Shown here: positions 1 through 7,742 of the stretch, in pieces
Layout: every line of letters begins with the position of its first letter
Position numbering within the stretch: position 1 is the first letter of the stretch
Assembly: GCA_964424335.1 (NCBI GenBank)
Contig: CAYRIY010000055.1
Span: 1-24,486 of the forward strand
Direction of reading: 5' to 3'
DNA from: CAYRIY01 sp964424335
Lineage (GTDB): Bacteria > Bacillota > Limnochordia > DTU080 > RSA5
DNA length: 24,486 bases
Made by a program: the position numbers and the translations under genes
Notes under the pieces: generated by a model
The model's input: the letters and a program-made list of their open reading frames with translations, nothing else
Told to the model about the DNA's origin: nothing
The model's database searches: none

Positions 1-773
1 GTATCCCCGCAACCGATCGCATTGCCCGTAACCGCCGCGCCTACCGAAATGTGCCAGGCTTCGTGGGGCGTGATCAAGACTGCTCCTCTGGGACCAAGCG
101 AGAGCAGCACATTTTCAGGGCCGTTCCCGCCGACGTCGAAGCGGGTGCGGCAGTAGCCTGGCAACGTTGCAATGTCGCCCGGCAGGGGCTCGCCTGTAAA
201 GTCGGCGAGCTCTTGTTCGTTGGGCTTGATGAGAAAGGGCCGGTTGTGCAGCACCCCTTTTAGTAGGGGGCCGCGGGCGTCGATCACGCAAGGGCGTTTC
301 TCGCGCCGGCACGCTTGGATCAGCTTGTTGAAGAAACCATCGGAAAAACCGGGCGGAATCCGACCGGAGCACACCACGAAACGTGCCTCGGAAAGCCGAC
401 TTTGAACCATCTTCAGTAGGCTTTCTTCCGTATCGGGGCCGGCGCTGAACCGTTCGTCGACGACCTCCTGCAGCAACGTTCCGTCGGGACCCATGATGAA
501 GATCCCGGTACGGGTCTCTCCGTTCGCCTCGGTCCCCTCGAAGGGGATGCCCTCGTCATGGAGTAGCTGTGCAAAATGTTGTCCCGCAAACCCCGCAATG
601 CAACCCAGTGCCACGGTGGGGGCGCCAAACGCTTTGGCGGTCCTGGAGACGTTGGTGCCCTTACCGGTGGCAACCGTGACGGCATCGTTGAGGCTGACGG
701 GAGACGGAAGCGTGGCAGACGGAAGGCGCAGGAAGTGCCCGACCATGGAGCCGGGCGTCACGGTCACGATCAC
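1..773 (-). CDS. PfkB-family sugar-phosphate kinase (1-phosphofructokinase/tagatose-6-phosphate kinase-like), 3' end cut by window edge
   Basis: The protein reads to the window edge from a GTG at 773, which has an AAAAGGAG ribosome site ten bases upstream. About 257 residues are visible. The ribokinase/PfkB fold is recognised from GKGTNVSRTAKAFG (residues 38-50), the KPNEQEL motif (183-189) and the C-terminal signature NAIGCGD, whose last Asp would be the catalytic base; the frame leaves the window there. By family, the enzyme phosphorylates a sugar phosphate, such as fructose-1-P or tagatose-6-P, with ATP in the cytoplasm. One oddity is the N-terminus: 1-phosphofructokinases normally have an NPAxD substrate motif right after the first strand, whereas here the segment reads TVTPGSMVGHF without that Asp, so the substrate may differ. 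It is divergent from the hydrolase at 909. The fold is secure but the substrate is not. Confidence 0.85.
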   Translation of the reverse strand, partial: MIVTVTPGSMVGHFLRLPSATLPSPVSLNDAVTVATGKGTNVSRTAKAFGAPTVALGCIAGFAGQHFAQLLHDEGIPFEGTEANGETRTGIFIMGPDGTLLQEVVDERFSAGPDTEESLLKMVQSRLSEARFVVCSGRIPPGFSDGFFNKLIQACRREKRPCVIDARGPLLKGVLHNRPFLIKPNEQELADFTGEPLPGDIATLPGYCRTRFDVGGNGPENVLLSLGPRGAVLITPHEAWHISVGAAVTGNAIGCGD

Positions 774-908
774 AAAAAAAGCGCTCCTTTTGGCAAACTA
801 GAGGATTCTTTCGCAACCAAAGGCGCGATCCTTCCCCGTTCGCAGCACATCTGCAGCAAAAAGCCGGGGCTCATAGTTGGCCCAAACATGACGTGAGGTG
901 GAGGAAAA

Positions 909-1628
909 ATGGCGGACGTGATGGTCGAAGTCGACGGAAGTCGCATTTGGTCGACATCCGAGGGCAGCGGCACTCCGGTGGTGCTCTGCAACGGAGGACC
1001 AGGGTGCAGCGACTATCTTGCGCCTATCAGCGCCATGCTGTCGTCGTCTTGTCATGCGATCCGATTTGAAAACCGCGGCTGCGGCAAGTCGGACCCGGCA
1101 GCTCAGTACTCGATCGAAACGTGCCTGGCCGACCTTGAAGCGATTCGCAACCACTATCGCCTCGATCGGTGGATCGTCGGGGGCCACTCGTTCGGCGCCG
1201 ACTTGGCGCTCTTTTACGCGCTTCGGTACCCGCAGCACACGCTCGGCTTTATATGCATCGCAGGCGGCCGCATCCACAACGATCGGGAGTGGCATCGCGT
1301 CTACCGGGAGAAGAGGGACCAAGGGCTCGAGCCCCTGATCCCTGAAGCGTCTCCGGTCAATATGGACGTGAACAAGCAGGTCAATCAGTCGTGGAAAGAG
1401 TACGTGCAGCGGCCGACGCTCCTTTTGGAGCTCTCCAAACTCGAGATCCCGGGGCTCTTCGTTTACGGCACGGAGGACATCCGCCCGGGATGGCCCATCG
1501 CGCAAGTGGCAAACCTCATTCCCAACGCTCGCTTGAGGTGGGTGAAAGGAGCCGATCACTACATCTGGCTTACCCACGCCCGGGAACTGCGGGAGTGCCT
1601 CTTTGACTTCGTCAAAGAGCTCGCCTAG
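909..1628 (+). CDS. alpha/beta hydrolase, proline iminopeptidase-like
   Basis: This is a 239-residue cytoplasmic protein with no signal peptide. The ATG at 909 follows a GGTGGAGG ribosome site. Visible elements are the oxyanion-hole motif GGPG (residues 29-32), a nucleophile elbow GGHSFG with Ser94, an acid in YGTED (Asp190) and a catalytic His in GADHYIW (His217). GGPG plus GHSFG is typical of the proline iminopeptidase/tricorn-interacting F1 group (peptidase family S33). At 239 residues it is shorter than the usual roughly 300, and the cap between the core strands is small. The substrate may therefore be an ester, lactone or short amide rather than an N-terminal proline peptide. It stands alone, divergent from the kinase gene. 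Fold and triad are clear; the substrate is unknown. Confidence 0.88.
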   Translation: MADVMVEVDGSRIWSTSEGSGTPVVLCNGGPGCSDYLAPISAMLSSSCHAIRFENRGCGKSDPAAQYSIETCLADLEAIRNHYRLDRWIVGGHSFGADLALFYALRYPQHTLGFICIAGGRIHNDREWHRVYREKRDQGLEPLIPEASPVNMDVNKQVNQSWKEYVQRPTLLLELSKLEIPGLFVYGTEDIRPGWPIAQVANLIPNARLRWVKGADHYIWLTHARELRECLFDFVKELA

Positions 1629-1644
1629 ATCCAATCATTCCGAG

Positions 1645-1667
1645 GGCTGCCAAGGCACTTGGCCGCC
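1645..1667 (+). terminator. weak hairpin after the hydrolase gene
   Basis: GGCTGCCAAG and CTTGGCCGCC pair at 9 of 10 positions around a GCA loop, 17 bases after the hydrolase stop. No T-run follows, so it is at best a weak or factor-dependent terminator. Confidence 0.3.
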
Positions 1668-1788
1668 GCGCTGGATGGATTTTGTCAATAGAGACGACTT
1701 GTTACAGCTAGACTCGTCCGAGGGTGGAGCCAACGCTTGACTTTCTGCATATTTAGATGTCTTATGAAAGCAAGGGAGGCGATCCCTT

Positions 1789-2106
1789 ATGCGCCGATTT
1801 GCCTTTTTGCAGTGCGTCCGCTGTCGCCACTTCCAACCTAAGCAGTTGCTCTCGTTGTCCGCGGAGGCGGGACCGACCTTTAGGTCCGCCGCGTATGTCG
1901 GGATCTGCAAAGCAGGCGAGCCCCCGGAGTGGATCGTCTGGCAAAGCCTCGAGTGGGCGGCCTCAACAGCGGTGTGCCCCGACCGCCAGCCGCGCCCTGA
2001 GTTTAACCCCGGTTGTTCCCTATGCGACTTAACGCCTTCTTCCGCAACTCTGCCCTATCCACAGGCCTGTGTCTACCACGACACGTCCGCCTGCCCCAAG
2101 CATTGA
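1789..2106 (+). CDS. small cysteine-rich protein, unrecognised
   Basis: I do not recognise this 105-residue protein, but it looks real. The ATG at 1789 sits nine bases after a strong AAGGGAGG ribosome site, and third codon positions are GC-rich in most of the frame. It has eight cysteines: a CVRC pair (9, 12) followed by His14, then Cys40, Cys63, a CSLC pair (76, 79), Cys94 and Cys102, with His97 and a C-terminal His105. Two CxxC pairs plus further Cys and His residues suggest two metal sites, either Zn ribbons or Fe-S. There is no signal peptide or membrane segment. It lies 134 bases upstream of the ba3 oxidase operon on the same strand, so a redox, metal or oxidase-maturation role is conceivable, but that rests on position only. 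The alternative is a fortuitous open frame in a GC-rich spacer. Confidence 0.6.
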   Translation: MRRFAFLQCVRCRHFQPKQLLSLSAEAGPTFRSAAYVGICKAGEPPEWIVWQSLEWAASTAVCPDRQPRPEFNPGCSLCDLTPSSATLPYPQACVYHDTSACPKH

Positions 2107-2240
2107 CCCGCGCCCCAGCCTCTTTTTTCCCGCACGACTTTAACCTCAAACGGCAGCATCGAGCAAAATCTGCAATCGTGAGGAAGACGCGTTTACTTTG
2201 ACCATCCGTGTCGCAGGCTAATGCGCGAGGTGATGCGCTG

Positions 2241-2447
2241 ATGCCAAACGACCACACCGAAGGCGATGGGGGCAATGTTCAACAAGGAGGGGGCGAGGTA
2301 GCCCAAGCGGCCGAGGCGACTCCCGGAGCCAAGACCCCTCAAGGAACGATGGTGATCGTGCTCCTTTACGCCGTCGTAACCGTAATCCTTTGGTTTTACA
2401 TGTACTACATCGTCTTAGAATCCGAAGGCCTGTTGGGTGGGAGATAA
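2241..2447 (+). CDS. cbaD: cytochrome c oxidase subunit IIa-like single-span protein
   Basis: This is a 68-residue protein. The start is set at ATG 2241 because GAGGTGAT, a near-perfect anti-16S match, lies at 2227-2234; the frame could extend to a GTG at 2208, but that start has no ribosome site. A hydrophilic N-terminal stretch of about 35 residues rich in Gly, Glu and Gln precedes one transmembrane helix (roughly residues 37-58, MVIVLLYAVVTVILWFYMYY). Position, size and single helix match subunit IIa of ba3-type oxidases, which packs against subunits I and II and supplies a helix that longer subunits II possess themselves. It is the first gene of the three-gene oxidase operon, three bases before subunit II. 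The assignment depends largely on this context because the sequence is short. Confidence 0.8.
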   Translation: MPNDHTEGDGGNVQQGGGEVAQAAEATPGAKTPQGTMVIVLLYAVVTVILWFYMYYIVLESEGLLGGR

Positions 2448-2450
2448 GCT

Positions 2451-2918
2451 ATGTACATCGACCGCTACGAGCGGATTTGGATTATCATCAGCGCCTTCGT
2501 CCTCATTGCGCTCTTTGGGGTGCTGCTTTACAGCTATTACGGCCAGGGGATCCACCTCGAGACCAACGTCGGACAAGTCTTGCCGCAGGACGTGCCCACG
2601 ACGCCGCCCTTCGACAATCCGGGGCTGCATGAGATCGGTCCGGACGAGTACGATCTCGTCATGATCGCGCAAGCCTGGGCCTTTAATCCCCGTGAGGTTA
2701 CGATCCCTGCCGGGTCGACGGTGCATTTCAAGATGACGAGCACCGACGTGCTCCACGGCTTTAAGATCTTGGGAACGACGGTAAACAGCATGGTGATGCC
2801 CGGTCAAATAACCAGGGTAACTTATCGATTTCGCGAGCCCGGCGAGTACCTCTTTGTGTGCCACGAGTACTGCGGGGCAGGCCATCACGTGATGAGCGGA
2901 GTGATCACCGTTGAGTAG
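2451..2918 (+). CDS. cbaB: ba3-type cytochrome c oxidase subunit II (CuA)
   Basis: This 155-residue membrane-anchored protein carries the CuA electron-entry site of the terminal oxidase. One N-terminal helix (about residues 9-29) is followed by an outward-facing cupredoxin domain. All six CuA ligands are present: His102 in VLHGF, then Cys137, Glu139, Cys141, His145 and Met148 in the CHEYCGAGHHVM motif. Every one sits 12 positions earlier than the Thermus thermophilus ba3 ligands (114, 149, 151, 153, 157, 160), as I recall those numbers. With a single N-terminal helix it belongs to the short B-type subunit II form that needs subunit IIa. The ATG at 2451 lies just after the subunit IIa stop, and its own end overlaps the start of subunit I by eight bases. 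Confidence 0.95.
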   Translation: MYIDRYERIWIIISAFVLIALFGVLLYSYYGQGIHLETNVGQVLPQDVPTTPPFDNPGLHEIGPDEYDLVMIAQAWAFNPREVTIPAGSTVHFKMTSTDVLHGFKILGTTVNSMVMPGQITRVTYRFREPGEYLFVCHEYCGAGHHVMSGVITVE

Positions 2919-4563
2919 TAATCAGGAAGTCTACGCCCCCGAACGGTGGCACATGAAGGTCTTTCTCCTCATGGCCTTCGTCACGCTGCTCCTCGGCGGC
3001 CTATTTGGGACCTTGCAGTCGCTCGACAAGATGCAGGTAGACTGGTACAACTTCCTGCCGGGACCCCTGAAGGGCCTTTACTACCTGGGGCTCACGGTGC
3101 ACGGCGTGGCGCTCGCGCTGATGTTTACCACGTACTTCATCATTGCTTTTCTCAACTTCACGGTTGTGTACGGCCTCAAGCGGCCGTTGAAGAGTCGGGC
3201 GCTGGTGCACCTGAGCCTTTGGATCTCCATTGCCGGGCTCGTCACGACGCTCGTTCCCATCTTTCTCAACCAGGCCAGCGTGCTTTGGACGTTTTATGCG
3301 CCTTTGCGCGCCCATCCGCTCTACTACACAGGCCTCGCCCTGCTGGTGATCGGAACTTGGACGACGGCACTAAATGCCTTTGCCACGTGGAGGGATTGGA
3401 AAAAGGAGAATCCCGGCGAACGCACGCCGCTCATGGCCTTTGTGTCGATCGTGACGTGGGCGATGTGGCTGCCCGCATCGCTCGGAATCGCTGTAGCAGC
3501 GGTCTATTACCTGTGGCCTTGGTCCATGGGGATTACGGAGACGGTAAACCCGCTCCTGACGCGCTCGCTCTACTGGTTTACGGGGCACCCGCTCGTCTAC
3601 TTCTGGCTCCTTCCGGCGTACGTCGTCTGGTACACGATGCTTCCGGCTCAAGTTGGCGGGCGGCTTTTCAGCGAGTCCTTGGCGCGCCTGGTCTTTTTGC
3701 TCTTTATCCCGCTCGCGCTCCCGACCGGGTTTCACCACATGTACACGGACCCCGGCGTGCACGCCTCGACGAAGTTGATCCACGCGGTGCTTACCTTTGC
3801 CGTCATCTTTCCAAGTCTCATCACGGCCTTTACGGTCCTTGCCTCGGTCGAAGAGGGAGCTCGCAGAAACGGTGGCAAAGGGCTTATCGCCTGGGTGCTC
3901 GCGTTGCCTTGGCTGTCCAATCCATCCGTCGCCGGCCAGTTGCTCAGCATGGTCGTGTTTGCGATGGGCGGCATCACCGGGTTGATCAATGGCACGTTCA
4001 CCATGAACTTGGTGGTCCACAACACCATGTGGGTTCCGGGCCACTTCCATACCCAAGTCGCCGGCGCCGTCACGCTGACGTTCATGGCGGTCAGCTATTG
4101 GTGGATACCGCTGCTTACCGGCCGAGCGTTATGGAACAACAAGCTTGCGGTGATTCAGGTGTGGCTTTGGACGTTTGGCACGCTGATCATGGCCCGAGGC
4201 ATGCACTGGATGGGCATCGCCGGTGTGCCCCGGCGGACCTTCCTCAGCCGGGCGCCTTATGCCAACTTCGGAGAGTGGGACGTCGCCGGGCTTATGGTGG
4301 GGTGGGGCGCGGTCATCGCAACGGTTGCCGGCTTGCTCTTTGCCGTGATCATGATCATGACGGCGTTCGTATCGAAGGCTCCGGCCAAGGTTGAGGTACC
4401 CGTGGCAGAGCCGCTGATCAAGAAGGATCGCATGCCTGTCATTTTGGACCGCCTCGCGCCTTGGCTCCTCATCACCCTGGTCATGATCGTGATCGCGTGG
4501 GCCCCGTCGCTCTACCACATTGCCGTCCATCACCCGCAAGTTCGCGGCTGGGTACTGTGGTAG
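2911..4563 (+). CDS. cbaA: ba3-type cytochrome c oxidase subunit I
   Basis: This 550-residue polytopic membrane protein is the catalytic subunit of a B-family haem-copper oxidase. It reduces O2 to water with electrons from subunit II and pumps protons. Visible ligands are His64 (TVHG) and His380 for the low-spin haem, His378 for the active-site haem (GHFH motif), and His226, His275 and His276 for CuB. Tyr230 in GHPLVYFW is the tyrosine that cross-links to the first CuB His in this family. Length and motif wording match Thermus ba3 (about 562 residues) better than A-type oxidases. The start is TTG at 2911, overlapping the subunit II stop, with GGAGTGAT in front, so the two are translationally coupled. 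No haem-biosynthesis or Cu-assembly gene follows; the next gene is convergent 29 bases away. Confidence 0.96.
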   Translation: MSSNQEVYAPERWHMKVFLLMAFVTLLLGGLFGTLQSLDKMQVDWYNFLPGPLKGLYYLGLTVHGVALALMFTTYFIIAFLNFTVVYGLKRPLKSRALVHLSLWISIAGLVTTLVPIFLNQASVLWTFYAPLRAHPLYYTGLALLVIGTWTTALNAFATWRDWKKENPGERTPLMAFVSIVTWAMWLPASLGIAVAAVYYLWPWSMGITETVNPLLTRSLYWFTGHPLVYFWLLPAYVVWYTMLPAQVGGRLFSESLARLVFLLFIPLALPTGFHHMYTDPGVHASTKLIHAVLTFAVIFPSLITAFTVLASVEEGARRNGGKGLIAWVLALPWLSNPSVAGQLLSMVVFAMGGITGLINGTFTMNLVVHNTMWVPGHFHTQVAGAVTLTFMAVSYWWIPLLTGRALWNNKLAVIQVWLWTFGTLIMARGMHWMGIAGVPRRTFLSRAPYANFGEWDVAGLMVGWGAVIATVAGLLFAVIMIMTAFVSKAPAKVEVPVAEPLIKKDRMPVILDRLAPWLLITLVMIVIAWAPSLYHIAVHHPQVRGWVLW

Positions 4564-4592
4564 GCTGGGTGGTGCGGTAGGGGGCGCGTTCA

Positions 4593-5396
4593 TCAGCGCT
4601 CGATGCCAAAGAGCTCGAGCGCTTTTTTATAGCTGATCTGTTCGAGCGTCTTGGGGTCGACGCCCAGAATGGCCCGCTTCACAAGGGCGGGCCCGGCGTA
4701 CGAAAACGGAAGGTGCGTGCCAAAGAGCAGGTGATTGGCGCCTCCCTGATCGATCAGATCAGCGAGGTCGCGCATGGAGCGGACGTTGGTGTGCAATTGG
4801 TAGTCCACTTCGGAGAGCGAAAGGTCGACGTACCATGCAAGGTCCCGCAGCTCCGATCTTTGCCACAAGGGCGAGCGGGGAACGCCGCGCGCGTTTTGTA
4901 TGATGTAGACTGCGCCCGGCACAGCAGCGATGAGGTTCGCGACGCAGCCTAGATCGACCGTCCTGCCCGGATCCATCCAATGCCGCTGCCTGGGGTCTTC
5001 GACGCGCTGGGGGATGAGGACCGGTATTCCCAGCTCCCTGCAGGCGGAGGCGACTCGCACCGCCTCTTCGCCGTCGATCTCATACCCGTGATAGCCGGGA
5101 AACAGGCGCACCCCGCGCATGCCAAGTCGCAAGCATTCAGCCAGGTCGCGCTCCCACTTGATGTAGGTGGGATTGATGGTCGCGATGGGAATGAGTCGCT
5201 CGCGGCAGCCTCTGATCTCCTCGATCAGCTTGCGGTTGGCGGGCTCTGCGTTGCGGTGAAAGATCGCCTCGATCGAAGAGACCGCCGCCCACCGGATGCC
5301 GCTTCGATCGAGCCGCTCGACCAGCCGAGTCGGCGTGTTGCTCCGCAGCGAACGAAACGGCCATGTTCCCACCCATGCGTTCACATCAAAGAGCAT
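4593..5396 (-). CDS. amidohydrolase-2-like TIM-barrel protein lacking the usual metal ligands
   Basis: This 267-residue cytoplasmic protein has the fold pattern of the amidohydrolase 2 (PF04909) group. The catalytic signatures are altered. The strand-1 DxHxH reads DVNAWVG, the usual His after strand 5 is replaced in VYIIQNARG, and the strand-8 Asp region reads FGTHLPFSY, with His in place of Asp. A divalent-metal hydrolase mechanism is therefore unlikely unless the ligands are rearranged. I recall similar DVN/WPFR-type proteins in other bacteria, so this is probably an established subfamily rather than decay. Its ATG overlaps the 3' end of the upstream amidohydrolase by 11 bases, which implies coupled translation and perhaps a complex. 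The frame is intact and of normal length. Function unknown. Confidence 0.85.
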   Translation of the reverse strand: MLFDVNAWVGTWPFRSLRSNTPTRLVERLDRSGIRWAAVSSIEAIFHRNAEPANRKLIEEIRGCRERLIPIATINPTYIKWERDLAECLRLGMRGVRLFPGYHGYEIDGEEAVRVASACRELGIPVLIPQRVEDPRQRHWMDPGRTVDLGCVANLIAAVPGAVYIIQNARGVPRSPLWQRSELRDLAWYVDLSLSEVDYQLHTNVRSMRDLADLIDQGGANHLLFGTHLPFSYAGPALVKRAILGVDPKTLEQISYKKALELFGIER

Positions 5397-6261
5397 CGAC
5401 GGTCACTCCCTCAGGCCCCTCCAACCGGCGCGGGTGAAGCGGCCGCTTGCCCTGGGCGGCAAGGAGGCGCTCGGCGTTGGTCCAAAAGATGAGCTCGCGT
5501 TCGCGCTCTGTGAGCTCTGCGTCGAGCACTTTGCCGACGCTGCCCGCCATCGTTCCGTCCGTGCCGAAGAGCACCCGATCAGCGCCCAGCTCCCAGACGG
5601 CAAACTCGACTTGGCCGTCGTCCAGATTGCTCCCGCTCACATCCACCAGCACATTTGGCGAAGCGTCCCGCAGCGCTCGAATGGTCCACTCCCAATCCCC
5701 TCCGCCGCCGATGTGAGCGTGGATCATCGTCGTGTCCGGATGCGCTTCGCTTGCCCGGGCGAAGTCGGCGCCGTGGGAGGTGAGGGGCTGCTCTGCCCGG
5801 TGCTCGGGCGCAGGCAGGTAGGCGGCGTGCTCGAGAACTGGCACGCGCCGCTCTGCGGCAAGCTTCAAGATCGGGGCGACGGCGGGGTCTGTGATCTTGT
5901 ACTGGTTGTAGAGCTTGATGCCGACCATGCCGGCGTCAAGACAGCGCTCGATCTCGGACGTAACGTCACGCTCGTTGCCCGGAATGACAAAGCACATGCC
6001 TCGCAGCGCATCCGGATGCCGCTGCATCGCCCGCAAGATCGCGTTGTTCTGGGCCCTCACCTCGTCCATCGAAGCGCGTCGCCCGCCCGTGATCGGCGAG
6101 GAGATCCACATCTCTTTGATCCCGAGTTTCCTGCCGGAGGTGACGAGGTGATCCGAGGACAGCCGCTCCTCTTCGGGAGCCATCCGCCACACGTGGCAAT
6201 GGACGTCGATCTTGGGACGGTCGATGCCCGCCTTGATGTCCAGCATCTCTCTGGGGCTCAT
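5386..6261 (-). CDS. amidohydrolase family protein (amidohydrolase 2) with intact metal site
   Basis: This is a 291-residue cytoplasmic metal-dependent hydrolase or decarboxylase of the PF04909 type. The start is placed at ATG 6261, behind AAAAGGAG; the open frame extends 38 codons further, but without a ribosome site. Metal-site features are visible in order: KIDVHCHVW (HxH, strand 1), a Lys-containing VGIKLYN, LEHAAY (His), MIHAHIGGGG (His) and FGTDGTM (Asp, strand 8). The family acts on lactones, amides or carboxylic acids, often in aromatic or sugar-acid catabolism; nothing here fixes the substrate. The next gene is a metal-less relative overlapping it by 11 bases, so the two are likely expressed and perhaps assembled together. 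It is divergent from the GNAT gene across a 200-base spacer. Confidence 0.9.
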   Translation of the reverse strand: MSPREMLDIKAGIDRPKIDVHCHVWRMAPEEERLSSDHLVTSGRKLGIKEMWISSPITGGRRASMDEVRAQNNAILRAMQRHPDALRGMCFVIPGNERDVTSEIERCLDAGMVGIKLYNQYKITDPAVAPILKLAAERRVPVLEHAAYLPAPEHRAEQPLTSHGADFARASEAHPDTTMIHAHIGGGGDWEWTIRALRDASPNVLVDVSGSNLDDGQVEFAVWELGADRVLFGTDGTMAGSVGKVLDAELTERERELIFWTNAERLLAAQGKRPLHPRRLEGPEGVTVDAL

Positions 6262-6461
6262 TCGCCCACTCCTTTTTGTCCACCGTTCGGATCGAGTATG
6301 CGCATGACCCGCGTCGACTTCTCGTTCGTTTGAGGATCGGCGATTCCTACGACCCGAGAGGGCGTGCAATCTCATTTTTCATACAAACAGCGAGCAGGTC
6401 GATGGTATTTCGTCAATGAAACCCCTCAGGCGGGCGGCAAACGTGCCCGAAAATCTTCGGT

Positions 6462-6941
6462 ATGGAAATGGATGTGTCGGCATACGTGAGTGCGAGGCCT
6501 CGAATAGCAACGACCGACGCCGAAATCGCGGCGTGTTTCCCCGTCATGCATGAGCTGCGTCCCCATCTCGAGGAGCGGGCGTTTGTCGCTCGGATCCGAT
6601 TGCAGCAAAGTCAAGGGTACGAGCTGGCCTACATCGAGGAGCAGGGAGAGCCGGTAGCGACGGCGGGTTTTCGCATCGGTGAAAACTTGGCCTGGGGTAG
6701 GTTTTTATACGTCGACGACCTGGTGACGACGGCGGAGCATCGCTCGAAAGGGTACGGAGCGCTGCTGCTTAGGTGGCTGTGCGACCTTGCCAAGGAACGG
6801 GGCTGCAGTGAATTGCATCTCGACTCCGGCGTGCAGCGCACGGACGCGCATCGCTTTTATGAGCGGGAAGGCATGGAGCTGTCGAGTTTCCACTACAAGG
6901 TAGCGCTCGGACCGTCTACAAACGAGCGCAAAGAAGGGTGA
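6462..6941 (+). CDS. GNAT-family N-acetyltransferase
   Basis: This is a 159-residue cytoplasmic enzyme. The acetyl-CoA pyrophosphate loop is seen as HRSKGYGALLLRWL (R-x-x-G-x-G), preceded by the beta-4 strand FLYVDDLVT and followed by the C-terminal LDSGVQRTDAHRFYEREGM motif, which is typical of single-domain GNATs. The family moves an acetyl group from acetyl-CoA to an amine on a small molecule or protein; the acceptor cannot be told. The ATG at 6462 lacks a good ribosome site, and a second ATG two codons later is equally possible. It lies 63 bases upstream of the ABC exporter genes on the same strand and could be co-transcribed with them. Confidence 0.88.
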   Translation: MEMDVSAYVSARPRIATTDAEIAACFPVMHELRPHLEERAFVARIRLQQSQGYELAYIEEQGEPVATAGFRIGENLAWGRFLYVDDLVTTAEHRSKGYGALLLRWLCDLAKERGCSELHLDSGVQRTDAHRFYEREGMELSSFHYKVALGPSTNERKEG

Positions 6942-7004
6942 ACGAGGCAGCAGTGCCGAATACGTGTGGCATAGACTCAATCAGCGTCTTATGGGAGCGT
7001 CGCA

Positions 7005-7742
7005 ATGCTTACGATCAAAGGTGTCTCAAAGTCGTATCAACGGCAGGGAAAGCGGGCTGTCGACAATGTTGAACTCGAGGTGAAGCGGGGCGAGATCTTT
7101 GGCTTTCTCGGCCCGAACGGCGCCGGGAAGACGACGACCATCAAAATGGTCGTGGGCCTGCTCACGCCCGATGAGGGAACGATCACGGTTAACGGCATCG
7201 ATGTCGTAAAAGATCCGGTCGGCGCCAAAAAGCAGATCGGCTTTGTCCCCGACTCGTCCGCGCTGTACGACCGGCTGACGGGCGTTGAGTACCTACAGCT
7301 CGTGGCGGACGTGCGCCGGGTGCCCGCGGACGCTCGCAAAAAGCGGGTGAGCGAGCTTGCCGAGATGTTTCAGTTGACGGCGGCGCTGCCGGACCTGATT
7401 CAGAGCTACTCGCACGGAATGAAGCAAAAGCTCTCCGTGATCGCAGCACTCATCGCCGAGCCGCCGTTGCTCGTCCTGGACGAGCCGATGGTGGGGCTTG
7501 ACCCAAGGTCCAACCACCTCTTCAAAGAGTTGATGCGCAAGCACTGCGACGCCGGGAATACGGTCTTCTTCTCCACGCACATCCTCGAAGTGGCCGAGCG
7601 CTTGTGCGATCGCATCGGGATCATCAAGAACGGGCGCATCATCGCCGTCGGCGACATGGGTCAACTGCGCTCCGCGGGGCGGCGGGATGCAAGCCTCGAA
7701 AGCATCTTCCTCGAGCTTACCGAGGGCGGTGGCGAGCAGTGA
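7005..7742 (+). CDS. ABC-2 type transporter ATP-binding protein
   Basis: This is a 245-residue cytoplasmic ATPase that drives a membrane exporter. Walker A is GPNGAGKTTT (residues 36-45), the signature loop is the divergent SYSHGMKQKLS (134-144) and Walker B is LLVLDEP (155-161). The D-loop VGLDP and the switch-His FFSTHIL follow. An SxGMKQ-type signature is normal for the CcmA/drug-exporter class (COG1131), and the partner permease confirms export rather than uptake. The ATG at 7005 has GGGAG nine bases before it. The stop TGA is interlocked with the GTG of the permease (GTGA), so the pair is translationally coupled. The cargo is unknown; lipid, peptide, drug or membrane-protein export are all possible. 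Confidence 0.94.
   Translation: MLTIKGVSKSYQRQGKRAVDNVELEVKRGEIFGFLGPNGAGKTTTIKMVVGLLTPDEGTITVNGIDVVKDPVGAKKQIGFVPDSSALYDRLTGVEYLQLVADVRRVPADARKKRVSELAEMFQLTAALPDLIQSYSHGMKQKLSVIAALIAEPPLLVLDEPMVGLDPRSNHLFKELMRKHCDAGNTVFFSTHILEVAERLCDRIGIIKNGRIIAVGDMGQLRSAGRRDASLESIFLELTEGGGEQ

Noticed and set aside
798..1634. A 278-codon - strand frame opposite the alpha/beta hydrolase
   Set aside because: The hydrolase has a complete triad and ribosome site; the antisense product has neither signal nor domain.
1737..1765. TTGACT-17-TCTTAT as a promoter for the Cys-rich gene
   Set aside because: The boxes are acceptable, but the start of transcription would fall on the ribosome site itself.
2198..2226. TTGACC plus TAATGC as a promoter for the oxidase operon
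   Set aside because: The spacing is only about 15 bases and transcription would start after the ribosome site at 2227-2234.
2946..4394. A 482-codon open frame on the + strand inside the oxidase subunit I gene
   Set aside because: It is a +2-frame shadow of a gene with all its ligands; its translation is Arg/His/Gly-rich with no fold signature and no ribosome site.
5296..6333. A 345-codon + strand frame opposite the amidohydrolases
   Set aside because: It is antisense to two convincing genes with ribosome sites, and its composition follows their codon bias.
7604..7738. N-terminal extension of the ABC permease into the ATPase gene
   Set aside because: The GTG at 7739 interlocked with the ATPase stop is the normal coupled start, and the extension is an out-of-frame copy of ATPase codons.
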